A stretch of 64,000 bases of DNA, from the NCBI RefSeq assembly GCF_002366715.1, contig NZ_DFBS01000011.1:1-64000 (forward strand). Reading direction: 5' to 3'. Positions 1 through 8,703 of the stretch are shown here, one piece after another. The notes under the pieces were generated by a model. It saw only the letters and a program-made list of their open reading frames with translations, ran no database searches and was not told the origin of the DNA. Every line of letters starts with the position of its first letter. Position 1 is the first letter of the stretch. The position numbers and the translations under genes are program-made. The stretch comes from Halomonas sp. UBA3074. Lineage in GTDB: Bacteria > Pseudomonadota > Gammaproteobacteria > Pseudomonadales > Halomonadaceae.

Positions 1-187
1 TGGCTCAAGGTTCAAACGAATTCATTCAAAACAGATTTCAAAGGACGAATCCTTTAAAACCTTATTGCTTGAGTCGCTTGCCTTGATATTTGGTGATTTG
101 TCACCAACACCAGCAAGCGCCCACATGAATTACCTGATCAAATTGTTAAAGAGCTGGTCATCGAAGCTGTGCCCCGTTGACGTGTGC
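1..187 (-). ncRNA. rRNA operon leader (5' part of precursor rRNA, 16S lies beyond the left edge)
   Basis: Read on the minus strand this stretch contains a boxA antitermination element, GCTCTTTAACAA (positions 143-154), followed by a boxC-like TGTGGGCG (about 118-125) and the AT-rich spacer typical of the region just before 16S rRNA in gamma-proteobacteria. A strong promoter lies immediately upstream, so this is more likely the operon leader than the 16S-23S spacer, which also carries a boxA. The 16S 5' end itself is not present in the window. boxA is known to load the Nus antitermination complex. Confidence 0.8.
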
Positions 188-250
188 GTATACTACCCGA
201 ATCTCCCCCAAGGTCAACAGCGATTTAACTATTTATAATTAAAAACATGA
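188..250 (-). promoter_or_regulatory. rRNA operon promoter with UP-like element
   Basis: On the minus strand a -35 box TTGACC (212-217) and a -10 box TAGTAT (190-195) are separated by 16 bp, followed by a GC-rich discriminator. An AT-rich tract (about 219-250) sits upstream of the -35 in the position of an UP element. The arrangement matches a stable-RNA P1-type promoter and directly precedes the boxA leader. Confidence 0.75.
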
Positions 251-305
251 TTACGAGTAAAAACCTGACACTGCATCAGCATAATGCCGACAGTAACGCG
301 CAGCA

Positions 306-1298
306 CTATAAAGCGGACAAACGACTTAATAGCTGATCGCGACGCGCTTCAGTAACAAACGCCTCTTCAATAGCGTTACGCGTCATCTGCCGAAAGACCG
401 CTTCGTCCCAACCAAAAGCTTCCGCACAGGCGGAGTGGTTGGCCAGCATACCGCCACCAAAGTAGGCAGGGTCGTCTGAGCTAATCGTGACCTTGAGTCC
501 TTTTTCCAACAGCTTGGGGAGCGGATGGTCACAAAGCTCTTCCACTACTTTCAGGCTCACGTTAGAAAGTGGGCAGACCGTTAGGACTATCTGCTCACTG
601 CGCAGACGCTCAACCACCTCAGCGCTTTCCAAGCAGCGTACGCCATGATCGATACGCTGCACTTCCAGCAAATCAAGGGCTTCTTTAATGTAGTCGGCAG
701 GCCCTTCTTCCCCCGCATGCGCTACACACACCAGCCCCAACTGCTTGGCACGTTGAAACACCTCGACAAACTTTGCAGGTGGATTATTTTGTTCAGCACT
801 GTCTAAACCAACAGCGTCGAGTAATTTCCAATAGGGAGCGGCCTGCTCAAGCACGTGCAGCGCCTCCTCGGCAGGACGATCTCGCAGAAAAGCCATGATC
901 ATGCCAATAGAGAGATCAAGCGTATCCTCAGCCTCTTGCTTGGCTTTCAATAGCCCCGTCATTACTACTTCCAACGGCACGCCACGCTGAAGATGGGCTT
1001 GAGGATCAAAGTGCATATCGATATGGACAACTCCCTCACCGCGCGCACGTTTGAAATAATCCATTGCCAGATCGTAAAAATCTTCTTCATGACGAAGAAC
1101 ATTCATACCTTGAAAATAGAGACTCAGAAACCCTTGCAGATCGCTAAAATGATAAGCGTCTTTGGCTTCCTGTACGGTGGCGTAGGGCAATTCGATCCCG
1201 TTACGTTTCGCCAGAGCGAACATCAGCTCTGGCTCCAGCGAGCCCTCAATGTGCAAATGGAGCTCTACTTTTGGAAGGGCGCGTAAAAAATCGTGCAT
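306..1298 (-). CDS. adenine deaminase (adenosine/adenine deaminase family)
   Basis: This 330-aa cytoplasmic metalloenzyme most likely hydrolyses adenine to hypoxanthine and ammonia for purine salvage. Visible motifs are the N-terminal metal-binding HLHIEGSLEPE, the HAGEEGP block in the middle, IDHGVRC, and SSDDPAYFGG near the C-terminus. The HAGEEGP and DDPAYFGG forms are those of the bacterial adenine deaminase branch (Pseudomonas/yeast Aah1-like) rather than of classical adenosine deaminase, but the split cannot be proved without a tree. The ATG is preceded by AAGGAG at a good distance. It lies downstream of the cydABDC genes with a 46-bp gap and directly upstream of the rRNA promoter. Purine PRTases and permeases elsewhere in the window (hpt, apt, gpt, AzgA-type) fit the same salvage pathway. 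Confidence 0.85.
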   Translation of the reverse strand: MHDFLRALPKVELHLHIEGSLEPELMFALAKRNGIELPYATVQEAKDAYHFSDLQGFLSLYFQGMNVLRHEEDFYDLAMDYFKRARGEGVVHIDMHFDPQAHLQRGVPLEVVMTGLLKAKQEAEDTLDLSIGMIMAFLRDRPAEEALHVLEQAAPYWKLLDAVGLDSAEQNNPPAKFVEVFQRAKQLGLVCVAHAGEEGPADYIKEALDLLEVQRIDHGVRCLESAEVVERLRSEQIVLTVCPLSNVSLKVVEELCDHPLPKLLEKGLKVTISSDDPAYFGGGMLANHSACAEAFGWDEAVFRQMTRNAIEEAFVTEARRDQLLSRLSAL

Positions 1299-1344
1299 GA
1301 AGGGCTCCTTGCTGCCTTATCAATTAATCAGTGCCGCTCATTAT

Positions 1345-3054
1345 TTAATCATTAAACCGACATTGGTTAAGTTTACCGGCATAAAGATGCCAGTGGTACT
1401 CGACACCTGGTAATAGCGAAAGCGAGCTGACCTGGTGAATAAAGAAAATAGCGGTTCTTTTGGCAAGCCACTGATCGAGAGAAGCGGCTATATGTCGGGC
1501 TGTTTTTAAATCAACACCCGCAAATGGCTCGTCAAGGATCACCACCTGGGGGTTGGTTAATAGCAAGCGCGCTAGCGCCAATCGTCTGGCTTGCCCACCC
1601 GAAAGCTGCTGGCCCTTCTCACCCACGGCTGTCGACAAGCCTTGCGGCAGTTGCTCGGCCCATTCATTAAGCGCCACTGCGCCCAATACTTGCCAAAGCG
1701 TTACATCGCTAGCGGTTGGGTCGGCAATACGCAGGTTTTCAGCTAACGAGGCATCGAACAGATCGACTTGCTGAGTAAGCATGGCCAAGTGAACGGCACG
1801 ACTGTCGGCAGACAGTTGCCAGGGTGTGACACCGCCCACCCCCACCTCGCCTTGAGTAGCTTTTAAGCGGCCCATTAACACGCCGGCCAATGAAGATTTA
1901 CCAGCACCAGAATTACCGGTAATCACTGCCCGCTTACCCGCTGGCAGCTTAAAATCAATGTTACTTAATGCTGGCTGCAGCGTCTGTGCGTAGTGCAGAG
2001 AAAGCTGGTGGGTGCAAATGGCAGGCATTGCGTTGCCTGGAAACTCAGCGGTTGGCGTATAGGCATCAGGCTCATCGGTCAATTGATTTAGCCGACGAAC
2101 CGCTGCATAGCTTGCGCCAAGTTTCACAAAACTAGCAGGCAATGCCATAAAAGCTTCATTCATTCCCAAGGCAATCAGCACGGCCATTACAGCGATGGGC
2201 GCTGTGACCATTTGCTGACTAAACGCCGTACTGCCGAGCCATAACACCGCCACCACCAGCAAACCACTTACGCTAGTGACCAGGCAATTTAACAAGGCGG
2301 CCTTGCGCCCTAACTGACGTTGATTGCTGAACGCCTGCGCTTCTTGGTGGGTAATCAATGCTCGGTGCCAGCGTGAACTTTGATAGCTGATTAACTCCGC
2401 AGAGGCCTGCACTTGGTCGACCACCAAGCGCCGCAACGATTGTTGATCCACCACCTGCTGAAAGCTTTGCGAGAAACCCCAACCAGCCGCAAGGAGCGTC
2501 ACTAGCAGCCAAAGCAAGCCTAGCGCTACCGCCATCAACAAGGCAACGCCAGGCAACCAGATCGCCACAAAAAGCGAAACCGCCATCACGCCAAGCAACG
2601 CGACCACCGGCGGCACCAGGATACGTAGATAAAAATTATCCAGGGTATCGATATCTGCGGTTAATCGGCTCAACCAATCGCTGGCTCGTTCACCGTGTAA
2701 GCGCGCGTCACTCAGTTGCGTTAAATAGCCGAACACGCGATAACGCAGATCAGCTAGCAGTGTTAGCACCGTATTGTGGTTATAAAGACGTTCTATATAA
2801 CGCGCGACCGTACGCACCAAGGCAAAAAAGCGAATGCCGCCACCCGGTACATAAACATCGAGACGCGCAGGGATCCCCGCGGCTAAGGCGATACCGGTGA
2901 GGGCGCTCGCGGTAATAAACCAACCCGAGAGCCCCAACAGCGCAATGCCAGCCAGCAGCGTGACCCATACCAACAATGCGCCAAGCACGAAGCGCCGACG
3001 ACGCTGAATTAAAAGCAGCAGCCAGGGACGGAAATCTCGGTAAATAGCGCTCAT
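1345..3054 (-). CDS. cydC: heterodimeric cysteine/glutathione ABC exporter subunit CydC
   Basis: This is a 569-aa fused membrane-ATPase half transporter. The N-terminal half holds about six hydrophobic helices (residues about 20-310). The C-terminal ATPase has Walker A GNSGAGKSS, signature LSGGQARR and Walker B VVILDEPFAGVD. With CydD it forms the inner-membrane exporter that sends reduced thiols to the periplasm and is needed to assemble cytochrome bd in E. coli. Its ATG overlaps the cydD stop (ATGA, 4 nt), indicating translational coupling. It is the last gene of cydA-cydB-cydD-cydC. Placing the maturation transporter directly behind the oxidase genes supports the assignment. Which of the pair is C and which D follows from gene order and overall resemblance. 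Confidence 0.93.
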   Translation of the reverse strand: MSAIYRDFRPWLLLLIQRRRRFVLGALLVWVTLLAGIALLGLSGWFITASALTGIALAAGIPARLDVYVPGGGIRFFALVRTVARYIERLYNHNTVLTLLADLRYRVFGYLTQLSDARLHGERASDWLSRLTADIDTLDNFYLRILVPPVVALLGVMAVSLFVAIWLPGVALLMAVALGLLWLLVTLLAAGWGFSQSFQQVVDQQSLRRLVVDQVQASAELISYQSSRWHRALITHQEAQAFSNQRQLGRKAALLNCLVTSVSGLLVVAVLWLGSTAFSQQMVTAPIAVMAVLIALGMNEAFMALPASFVKLGASYAAVRRLNQLTDEPDAYTPTAEFPGNAMPAICTHQLSLHYAQTLQPALSNIDFKLPAGKRAVITGNSGAGKSSLAGVLMGRLKATQGEVGVGGVTPWQLSADSRAVHLAMLTQQVDLFDASLAENLRIADPTASDVTLWQVLGAVALNEWAEQLPQGLSTAVGEKGQQLSGGQARRLALARLLLTNPQVVILDEPFAGVDLKTARHIAASLDQWLAKRTAIFFIHQVSSLSLLPGVEYHWHLYAGKLNQCRFND

Positions 3055-4724
3055 GTGAGCACCTCAACCAGCTTACCCTGCTCAAACGTAAAATGTCGCC
3101 GCGCAACAGCGATCACGGCAGGATGATGAGTGGCAATGACGAGCGTGCGGCCTTCATGGGCAAGCTCAAGCAAAGCCTTTATGACAAACTGCTCTGTGTC
3201 GAGATCTAATCTCGCCGTCGGCTCATCCAAGAGCAACAGCGGTGCTTGACTAAGATAAATCCGCGCGAGAGCTAAGCGCTGCGCCTGCCCTCCCGACAAA
3301 CCTACCCCGCGCTCACCGATTAATGTCTCTAACCCCTCAGGCAGCTGTGCCAACAGTGGCCCAAAACCTGCGCGATTCAGGGCGCTAATCATCTCCTCAT
3401 GAGTAGCGGCGGGTGAAGCCAATCTTAGGTTATCAATTAGACTGCCGTGCAAAAGGCAAGGTTGCTGATCTAACCAAGCGTACTGATGATTCACTTGCCG
3501 ACGACACTCTCCCGTGCTGGGCGCAACAAAACCCGCCAGCAGGGCCAACAGGGTCGACTTACCGCTACCCGATGCACCGCTAAGCGCCACTACTTCACCG
3601 CGAAGAACCCTTAGGCTAATAGGGCCAATCACGTGCCCACGCGAAGCATAGGCAACGCTAGCATCGACTAACACAATGGCCGATGACGCCGATAAAACGC
3701 TCAGATCGCTCTCTTTGGCCACAACGGCGGGCTGATTCAATATATTCACCACGCTTTCTGCAGCCCCTAGCGCCGCGGCACGATCATGATAATGCTGAGA
3801 CAGGGTGCGCAACGGCTGAAAAAACTCCGGCGCCAACAGTAGCACGGTCAAGCCGGAAAAAAGCGTCAGCGAAGACGACGGCCCGTACTCAATATAGCCC
3901 AGCAGCCCAAAGCCAACATACATAGCCACAACGGCGATCGCTACCGAGGAAAAAAACTCCAACACCGCTGAGGAGAGAAAGGCCAAACGAAGCGTACGCA
4001 TGCTCAGGCGACGGTAATGATCAGTGGCATACCAGACATCCTGCTGCGCCGTCTTCGTGCGACCAAACAGTTGCAGCGTGGTCATTCCGCGCACCCGGTC
4101 AATAAAGTGGGCGGACAGCCTAGAGACGGCCACGAACTGGTCGCGATTAAGACGTTCAGCCCCCATACCGACCAGCGCCATAAAGAGCGGGATGAGCGGT
4201 GCAGAAAGCAGTAAAAAAAGCGCCACTAGATAGTCCAACCATCCCGCTACCGCCAATATCAATAGCGGCAAACAGAGCGTGATACGCAGCTGTGGGTAAA
4301 AGCGCGCAAAATAACCTTCCAGCGCGTCAATATGCTCGACTACTTGGTTGGCTAAAGCACCACTGTGTTGGCTGGTTAACCAGACTGGCCCTAAAGCGGA
4401 TAATTTATCCAGCAGCTGAGCGCGGGCCCGCTGCCGTATTCGAAGGCTTGCTTCCAGGCTCAAGGTTTCATGGCCCCATTGAAAGGCAGCGCGTAACAAT
4501 ACACAGCCCGCCAGCAAGGCAAATATCGACAGTAGTGAGGAAGGGGATTGGCCATGCACGATCAATTGATCAATAAGCCAGGCAAGGCCAACCAATATGA
4601 TGATCGTTTGACTGCCTGCCAGCACGCCACAAAGCGCAGAACCCAGCAGGCGTTTGCGCTCCCCCGTAGCGAGTGCTTTCAACCAATCACGCGACGTCAG
4701 GGAGAGCGACTCTTCAGTTACCAT
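3051..4724 (-). CDS. cydD: heterodimeric cysteine/glutathione ABC exporter subunit CydD
   Basis: This 557-aa ABC transporter half is the partner of CydC. It has a transmembrane domain over roughly residues 25-310 and an ATPase with Walker A GASGSGKST, signature LSGGQAQR and Walker B LLLLDEPTARLD. In E. coli CydDC exports cysteine and glutathione, setting the periplasmic redox poise needed for haem insertion into cytochrome bd. It starts 4 nt after the cydB stop and ends in a 4-nt overlap with cydC, so the four cyd genes almost certainly form one transcript. There is no room between cydB and cydD for a cydX-like small subunit gene. Confidence 0.93.
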   Translation of the reverse strand: MVTEESLSLTSRDWLKALATGERKRLLGSALCGVLAGSQTIIILVGLAWLIDQLIVHGQSPSSLLSIFALLAGCVLLRAAFQWGHETLSLEASLRIRQRARAQLLDKLSALGPVWLTSQHSGALANQVVEHIDALEGYFARFYPQLRITLCLPLLILAVAGWLDYLVALFLLLSAPLIPLFMALVGMGAERLNRDQFVAVSRLSAHFIDRVRGMTTLQLFGRTKTAQQDVWYATDHYRRLSMRTLRLAFLSSAVLEFFSSVAIAVVAMYVGFGLLGYIEYGPSSSLTLFSGLTVLLLAPEFFQPLRTLSQHYHDRAAALGAAESVVNILNQPAVVAKESDLSVLSASSAIVLVDASVAYASRGHVIGPISLRVLRGEVVALSGASGSGKSTLLALLAGFVAPSTGECRRQVNHQYAWLDQQPCLLHGSLIDNLRLASPAATHEEMISALNRAGFGPLLAQLPEGLETLIGERGVGLSGGQAQRLALARIYLSQAPLLLLDEPTARLDLDTEQFVIKALLELAHEGRTLVIATHHPAVIAVARRHFTFEQGKLVEVLT

Positions 4725-4728
4725 GCGA

Positions 4729-5730
4729 TTAGTGATATCCCTCGCCTACACGCACCTTGCCGCGGAACACCCAGTAGGTCCAAGCGGTATAGGTCAATAT
4801 AATCGGGATAACAAAGACCATCCCCACCAATAAAAATAGCTGTGATTCAGGCGAAGACGCTGCATCCCACAGCGTATAGTCTGGCGGCACAATAACTGGC
4901 CATTTGCTTACAATTAGCCCTAAATAGGTAAAGACATAAATACCAATAGTGGCTAGGAAAGGTACACCTTCGCGACGCTTTTGAACCGAGCGAAAGACGA
5001 TAAGCGCACAGACCAATGCAGACACTGGGAAAACCCAAATTAGTTGGATATTGCCGAACCAACGCTCCCAGACGAGTGGATTGATGAAAGGTGTCCACAA
5101 ACTGATCACAGCAAAAACAAATAGCACCAGCGCCAGCAGCATTGGGGTAATTTTGTACGCCCAATCTTGCACATGACCTTCTGACTTTAGAATTAACCAG
5201 GTGGCCCCTAATAGAGCGTAGCCTGCCATTAACCCAAATCCTGTCAACACCGAGAAAGGGGTCAGCCAGTCAAAGGCGCCGCCCACATAGGCGAAGTTTT
5301 CTACCGGAAACCCTTGAATATATGCTCCGACAACAGCCCCTTGAGCGAAAGCGGCAATGGCCGACCCCCAGCAGAAAGCACGATTCCACCAGCGTCGATT
5401 GCGCCTGGATTTAAAACGAAACTCAAAGGCTACGCCCCGAAAGATCAACCCCGCCAGCATCAAGAAGACGCCAATATATAAGGCCGGTAAGAAAACAGAA
5501 TAAACCAGCGGAAAAGCGCCTAATAATCCGGCGCCTCCTAACACCAGCCAGGTTTCATTGCCATCCCATATCGGCGCCACTGAGTTCATCATCACATCAC
5601 GAGCATCTTCATCGGGAGCAAAGGGATAAAGAATCCCCAACCCCAGATCAAACCCGTCCATCAGCACATACATCATGATGCCGAAACCGATGATGAAGGC
5701 CCAAACTAACGTCAGATCAAACATTTCCAT
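4729..5730 (-). CDS. cydB: cytochrome bd-type ubiquinol oxidase subunit II
   Basis: This 333-aa polytopic inner-membrane protein starts with FDLTLVWAFIIGFGIMMYV and contains the conserved YVLMDGFDLG segment and WDGNETWLV typical of CydB. It pairs with CydA in the quinol oxidase that reduces oxygen to water. The length is close to the cyanide-insensitive (CioB) type and shorter than E. coli CydB (379 aa). It starts 2 nt after cydA ends. No separate CydX/CydY peptide gene follows. Expression is probably dictated by the promoter upstream of cydA. Confidence 0.95.
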   Translation of the reverse strand: MEMFDLTLVWAFIIGFGIMMYVLMDGFDLGLGILYPFAPDEDARDVMMNSVAPIWDGNETWLVLGGAGLLGAFPLVYSVFLPALYIGVFLMLAGLIFRGVAFEFRFKSRRNRRWWNRAFCWGSAIAAFAQGAVVGAYIQGFPVENFAYVGGAFDWLTPFSVLTGFGLMAGYALLGATWLILKSEGHVQDWAYKITPMLLALVLFVFAVISLWTPFINPLVWERWFGNIQLIWVFPVSALVCALIVFRSVQKRREGVPFLATIGIYVFTYLGLIVSKWPVIVPPDYTLWDAASSPESQLFLLVGMVFVIPIILTYTAWTYWVFRGKVRVGEGYH

Positions 5731-5732
5731 GT

Positions 5733-7148
5733 CTAGCTCCTCACCGGGTCAACGTCATCGTCAAAAGGGGTATGCGCAGCAGACATGGGGCGCATGGGCC
5801 GCTTGAAATTCTCATCAGTTGTATCGCGCTCTTCTTCTGGCAGCATGCCGTTGCGCACCACTCGTGTGAGGTAATAAATGCCCGCGTAAAACACCACGCC
5901 GTAAACCAAGACATAGCCAATCAGAGTAAATAACGCCATAGGCCCCGTTAGTGAAGGAGTTAAGCCCTCGGCATGCGTCATCATTCCATAAACGAGCCAG
6001 GGCGCACGACCAGACTCAGTCACAATCCAACCCGCCAATACAGCGACAAATGGCATTGGGATCATGACAGTTAAGCCTTTTAAAAATAGTCGCTTATCAT
6101 AGATATTTCCTTTAAGGCGCAACACTAACCCGGTTAACGCCACTGCTATCATTAGAAGGCCAATGCCTACCATGACTCGGAAGCCCCAGAAGACGATCAA
6201 TACAGGCGGCTGTTCTTCAGGCACAGCCTCACTGATACCCGGCACCTCCCCATCGATAGAGTGGGTTAAGATGATACTGGCAAGATTAGGAATACCCAGT
6301 TCAAAGTGATTGGTTTGCGCGTCTTGGTCAGGAATAGCAAATAACAGCAGTGGTACGTTGCCGGAGGTTTCCCAATGACCTTCCATGGCCGCCACTTTAG
6401 TTGGCTGATGTTCTAACGTATTGATGCCATGAAAATCGCCTATAACGGCCTGAGTAGGCGCCAAAAACAGCAGCAACCAAAGGCACATTGAGAGCGCCCG
6501 GCGGTTAGCTTCTGGGTCTCGGTCACGCAAAAGAAACCATGCACTCACCCCTGCAACAACAAAGCCACCTGTCAAGAAAGAGGCAACGGCCATATGCATA
6601 AAACGGTAAGGGAAAGACGGATTAAAGATCGCCTCTGTCCAAGAAGTGACATGGAAACGGAAGTCTATCAGCTCGACCCCTGCCGGCGTATGCAGCCAGC
6701 TATTAGCCGACAAAATCCAAAAGGACGAAATAAAGGTGCCTACTGCCACCATAATAGCCGCGAAGAGGTGAACGCCTTCAGGAACCTTTCCTCGCCCAAA
6801 TAGCAGCACACCTAGGAAAGCTGCTTCCAAGAAGAACGCTGTCACCACCTCGTAACTCAACATAGGGCCGAGGAAGTTGGAAGAGGCTTGGGAAAAATTG
6901 CTCCAGTTAGTACCAAACTGAAACGACATCACAATGCCGGATACGACCCCCATCCCAAATACAACGGCGAATACCTTTGTCCAGAAAAGTGAGAGACGAT
7001 CCCAGGCGGGATTGTTGGTCTTGAAGAATAGGCCATGAAGCAGCGCAATGTAGGACGCCAGCCCAATAGTAAACACGGGGAAGATCGCGTGAAACGACAC
7101 AACGAATGCAAATTGCAATCGCGATAATACGAGCGGATCAAGTTCCAT
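5733..7148 (-). CDS. cydA: cytochrome bd-type ubiquinol oxidase subunit I, short-Q-loop (cyanide-insensitive-like)
   Basis: This 471-aa haem-bearing subunit has about nine membrane helices. The N-terminal SFHAIFP carries the conserved haem-ligand His (residue 20), and a second conserved His lies in RFMHMAV near residue 185. E. coli CydA is 522 aa. The shorter length and the YGMMTHAEG-type segment after the quinol region point to the short Q-loop, CIO-like class. The usual GRQPW motif reads GRAPW here, a Gln-to-Ala change. It heads the cydABDC cluster. The upstream gap (7149-7378) shows no convincing FNR/ANR box (TTGAT-N4-ATCAA). Assignment to the oxidase family is secure, while cyanide resistance is only inferred from length and the loop. 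Confidence 0.94.
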   Translation of the reverse strand: MELDPLVLSRLQFAFVVSFHAIFPVFTIGLASYIALLHGLFFKTNNPAWDRLSLFWTKVFAVVFGMGVVSGIVMSFQFGTNWSNFSQASSNFLGPMLSYEVVTAFFLEAAFLGVLLFGRGKVPEGVHLFAAIMVAVGTFISSFWILSANSWLHTPAGVELIDFRFHVTSWTEAIFNPSFPYRFMHMAVASFLTGGFVVAGVSAWFLLRDRDPEANRRALSMCLWLLLFLAPTQAVIGDFHGINTLEHQPTKVAAMEGHWETSGNVPLLLFAIPDQDAQTNHFELGIPNLASIILTHSIDGEVPGISEAVPEEQPPVLIVFWGFRVMVGIGLLMIAVALTGLVLRLKGNIYDKRLFLKGLTVMIPMPFVAVLAGWIVTESGRAPWLVYGMMTHAEGLTPSLTGPMALFTLIGYVLVYGVVFYAGIYYLTRVVRNGMLPEEERDTTDENFKRPMRPMSAAHTPFDDDVDPVRS

Positions 7149-7307
7149 TTCACTCTCCTAAGACCTGAATCAGTATCCCATCAATGGGTTAACACAAGCT
7201 TAGTTGAGCCTTTATGGCCATGCACTTTTAGTTATAAGCACTAAGCTTATTTCTTAACTATGTTAATTTTTAACTGACGATTATTAATAGCGTCATCATA
7301 CCTTGCC

Positions 7308-7362
7308 AGCCCAACGTCTATGATGAGTCTCATTGACGCACCAAGCCCCATAGCGTTGGGCT
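7308..7362. repeat. 9-bp perfect inverted repeat downstream of the antiporter gene
   Basis: The arms AGCCCAACG (7308-7316) and CGTTGGGCT (7354-7362) are separated by 37 nt that contain a smaller ATGAG/CTCAT pair. It lies just past the stop of the antiporter gene and upstream of cydA on the same strand. There is no U-tract, so it is either a weak terminator or an operator-like structure. Confidence 0.35.
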
Positions 7363-7378
7363 ATCAGGGATCCAAGCG

Positions 7379-8356
7379 TTAACGCGACATAATGACCACG
7401 CTGACCATATAGCCGGTGTAAGCGATAAACAGCGCCAGCAATACACCGCCCTCGACACGGTTAATGCGCCTCGGGCGACCACGCCAGGAGAAGGCAAATA
7501 GAATCATCAGCAGAGTCATGGCGGTCATAACGCTCCAGTCACGCACCAATACTTCCCGACCAGACTCAATAGGCGCAATCACCCCTGCAAGGCCAACAAC
7601 GGCAAGGCTGTTAAATAAATTAGAGCCGACTACATTGCCCAACACCATGTCATGCTCTTTACGACGCAACGCACTGATAGACGAAGCAAGCTCTGGCAAC
7701 GAGGTGCCAATGGCTACCACGGTCAAACCAATAATCAAGTCACTCACACCGAAGCGCACTGCAATTTCAACCGCGCCCCACACCAGCAAGCGCGAACTGG
7801 CAATAAGGAGCACCAGCCCCACAAGCGTCCACATCACAGATTTACCCCGTGACATCGGCTTGCTATCCAGAGTCTCAGCCACTTCTGCTACTAGCGGATC
7901 GTCAGCCTGATTACGCGAGCGGACGATACTCACGACAATAAAAGCCACCAAGGCCAATAACAGACAGACAGCTTCCCAGCGTGCCACAAAGCCATCCAGC
8001 AACATCAAACCTGTTGCCAGCATAACCAGCATTAGTAGCGGCATTTCTTTGCGAATAACGCTTGAATGGACGGCCAAGGGTGCAATAAGAGCGACCAAGC
8101 CCAGAATCAAACCAATATTGGCAATATTGGAGCCGTAAGCATTACCCACCGCCAAACCAGGATTACCATCGATGGCAGCCAGCACCGACACCATCATTTC
8201 CGGCGCCGATGTGCCAAAGCCAATGACGAGCATACCAATCAACAAGGGGGAAAGCCCAAGCCAACGAGACGTTGCCGCAGCGCCGTCAATAAACTTTTCA
8301 GCACTCCAAACCAACAAGATCAATCCAAACACAACCGCTAATGTGGGAAGCAACAT
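7379..8356 (-). CDS. calcium/sodium (cation/proton) antiporter, YrbG-like CaCA family
   Basis: This 325-aa inner-membrane carrier has about ten hydrophobic helices arranged as an inverted repeat. The two alpha-repeat signatures are visible: GFGTSAPEMMVS near residue 47 and AIGTSLPELASS in the second half, with GNAYGSNIANIG and GNVVGSNLFNSL after each. These acidic and Ser/Thr residues form the ion-binding site in the K+-dependent Na+/Ca2+ exchanger-like family. Function is probably Na+/Ca2+ or cation/H+ exchange; the true ion is not deducible. In a halophile-like host such carriers are common. It stands alone, upstream of cydA on the same strand with a 230-bp gap. Confidence 0.88.
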   Translation of the reverse strand: MLLPTLAVVFGLILLVWSAEKFIDGAAATSRWLGLSPLLIGMLVIGFGTSAPEMMVSVLAAIDGNPGLAVGNAYGSNIANIGLILGLVALIAPLAVHSSVIRKEMPLLMLVMLATGLMLLDGFVARWEAVCLLLALVAFIVVSIVRSRNQADDPLVAEVAETLDSKPMSRGKSVMWTLVGLVLLIASSRLLVWGAVEIAVRFGVSDLIIGLTVVAIGTSLPELASSISALRRKEHDMVLGNVVGSNLFNSLAVVGLAGVIAPIESGREVLVRDWSVMTAMTLLMILFAFSWRGRPRRINRVEGGVLLALFIAYTGYMVSVVIMSR

Positions 8357-8703
8357 TTCCTTTCCTTCATGGCATGATGATCGGCACGACTATCAAAACT
8401 TTATATTTTAGCGCTACGTCATCGCAGTGACAGTAAGCTGCTTTTATCCGCAATATTGGCTAACACATTGCGACCTCTTGCTGGAGAGCTATGCTGCAGG
8501 AAGCAAACGGTGTTTTCATTCAACCGCCACTGCACGGCGTTGCGCCGCAGCATCGTTGTCTAAACTGACGTCACGGTCAAGCGGCTTGCCCCTGTTTTCG
8601 AGTATTATTTCAGCCACATAGACTTGCTTTAATGCTCAATTACCAGCTTAATTCGCCACATCCTAGTAGTTTAGCTAGGAATTCGCACTGAGAGTTTTGG
8701 TTT
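8357..8703. other. intergenic region between divergent antiporter gene and pqiABC
   Basis: This 347-bp stretch holds no convincing gene: a 64-codon GTG-start frame at 8427-8621 has no recognisable composition or motif. It should contain the divergent promoters. A 20-bp inverted repeat, TCCTAG-N8-CTAGGA (8661-8680), sits 24 nt upstream of the pqiA start, and a small GC hairpin CGGCG-TTG-CGCCG lies around 8535. No clear SoxS or FNR site was recognised. Confidence 0.5.

Noticed and set aside
7149..7378. FNR/ANR site before cydA
   Set aside because: I looked for TTGAT-N4-ATCAA in the gap and found no acceptable match.
8427..8621. 64-codon GTG-start gene upstream of pqiA
   Set aside because: No SD, no recognisable protein features and atypical Cys/Ser-rich composition.
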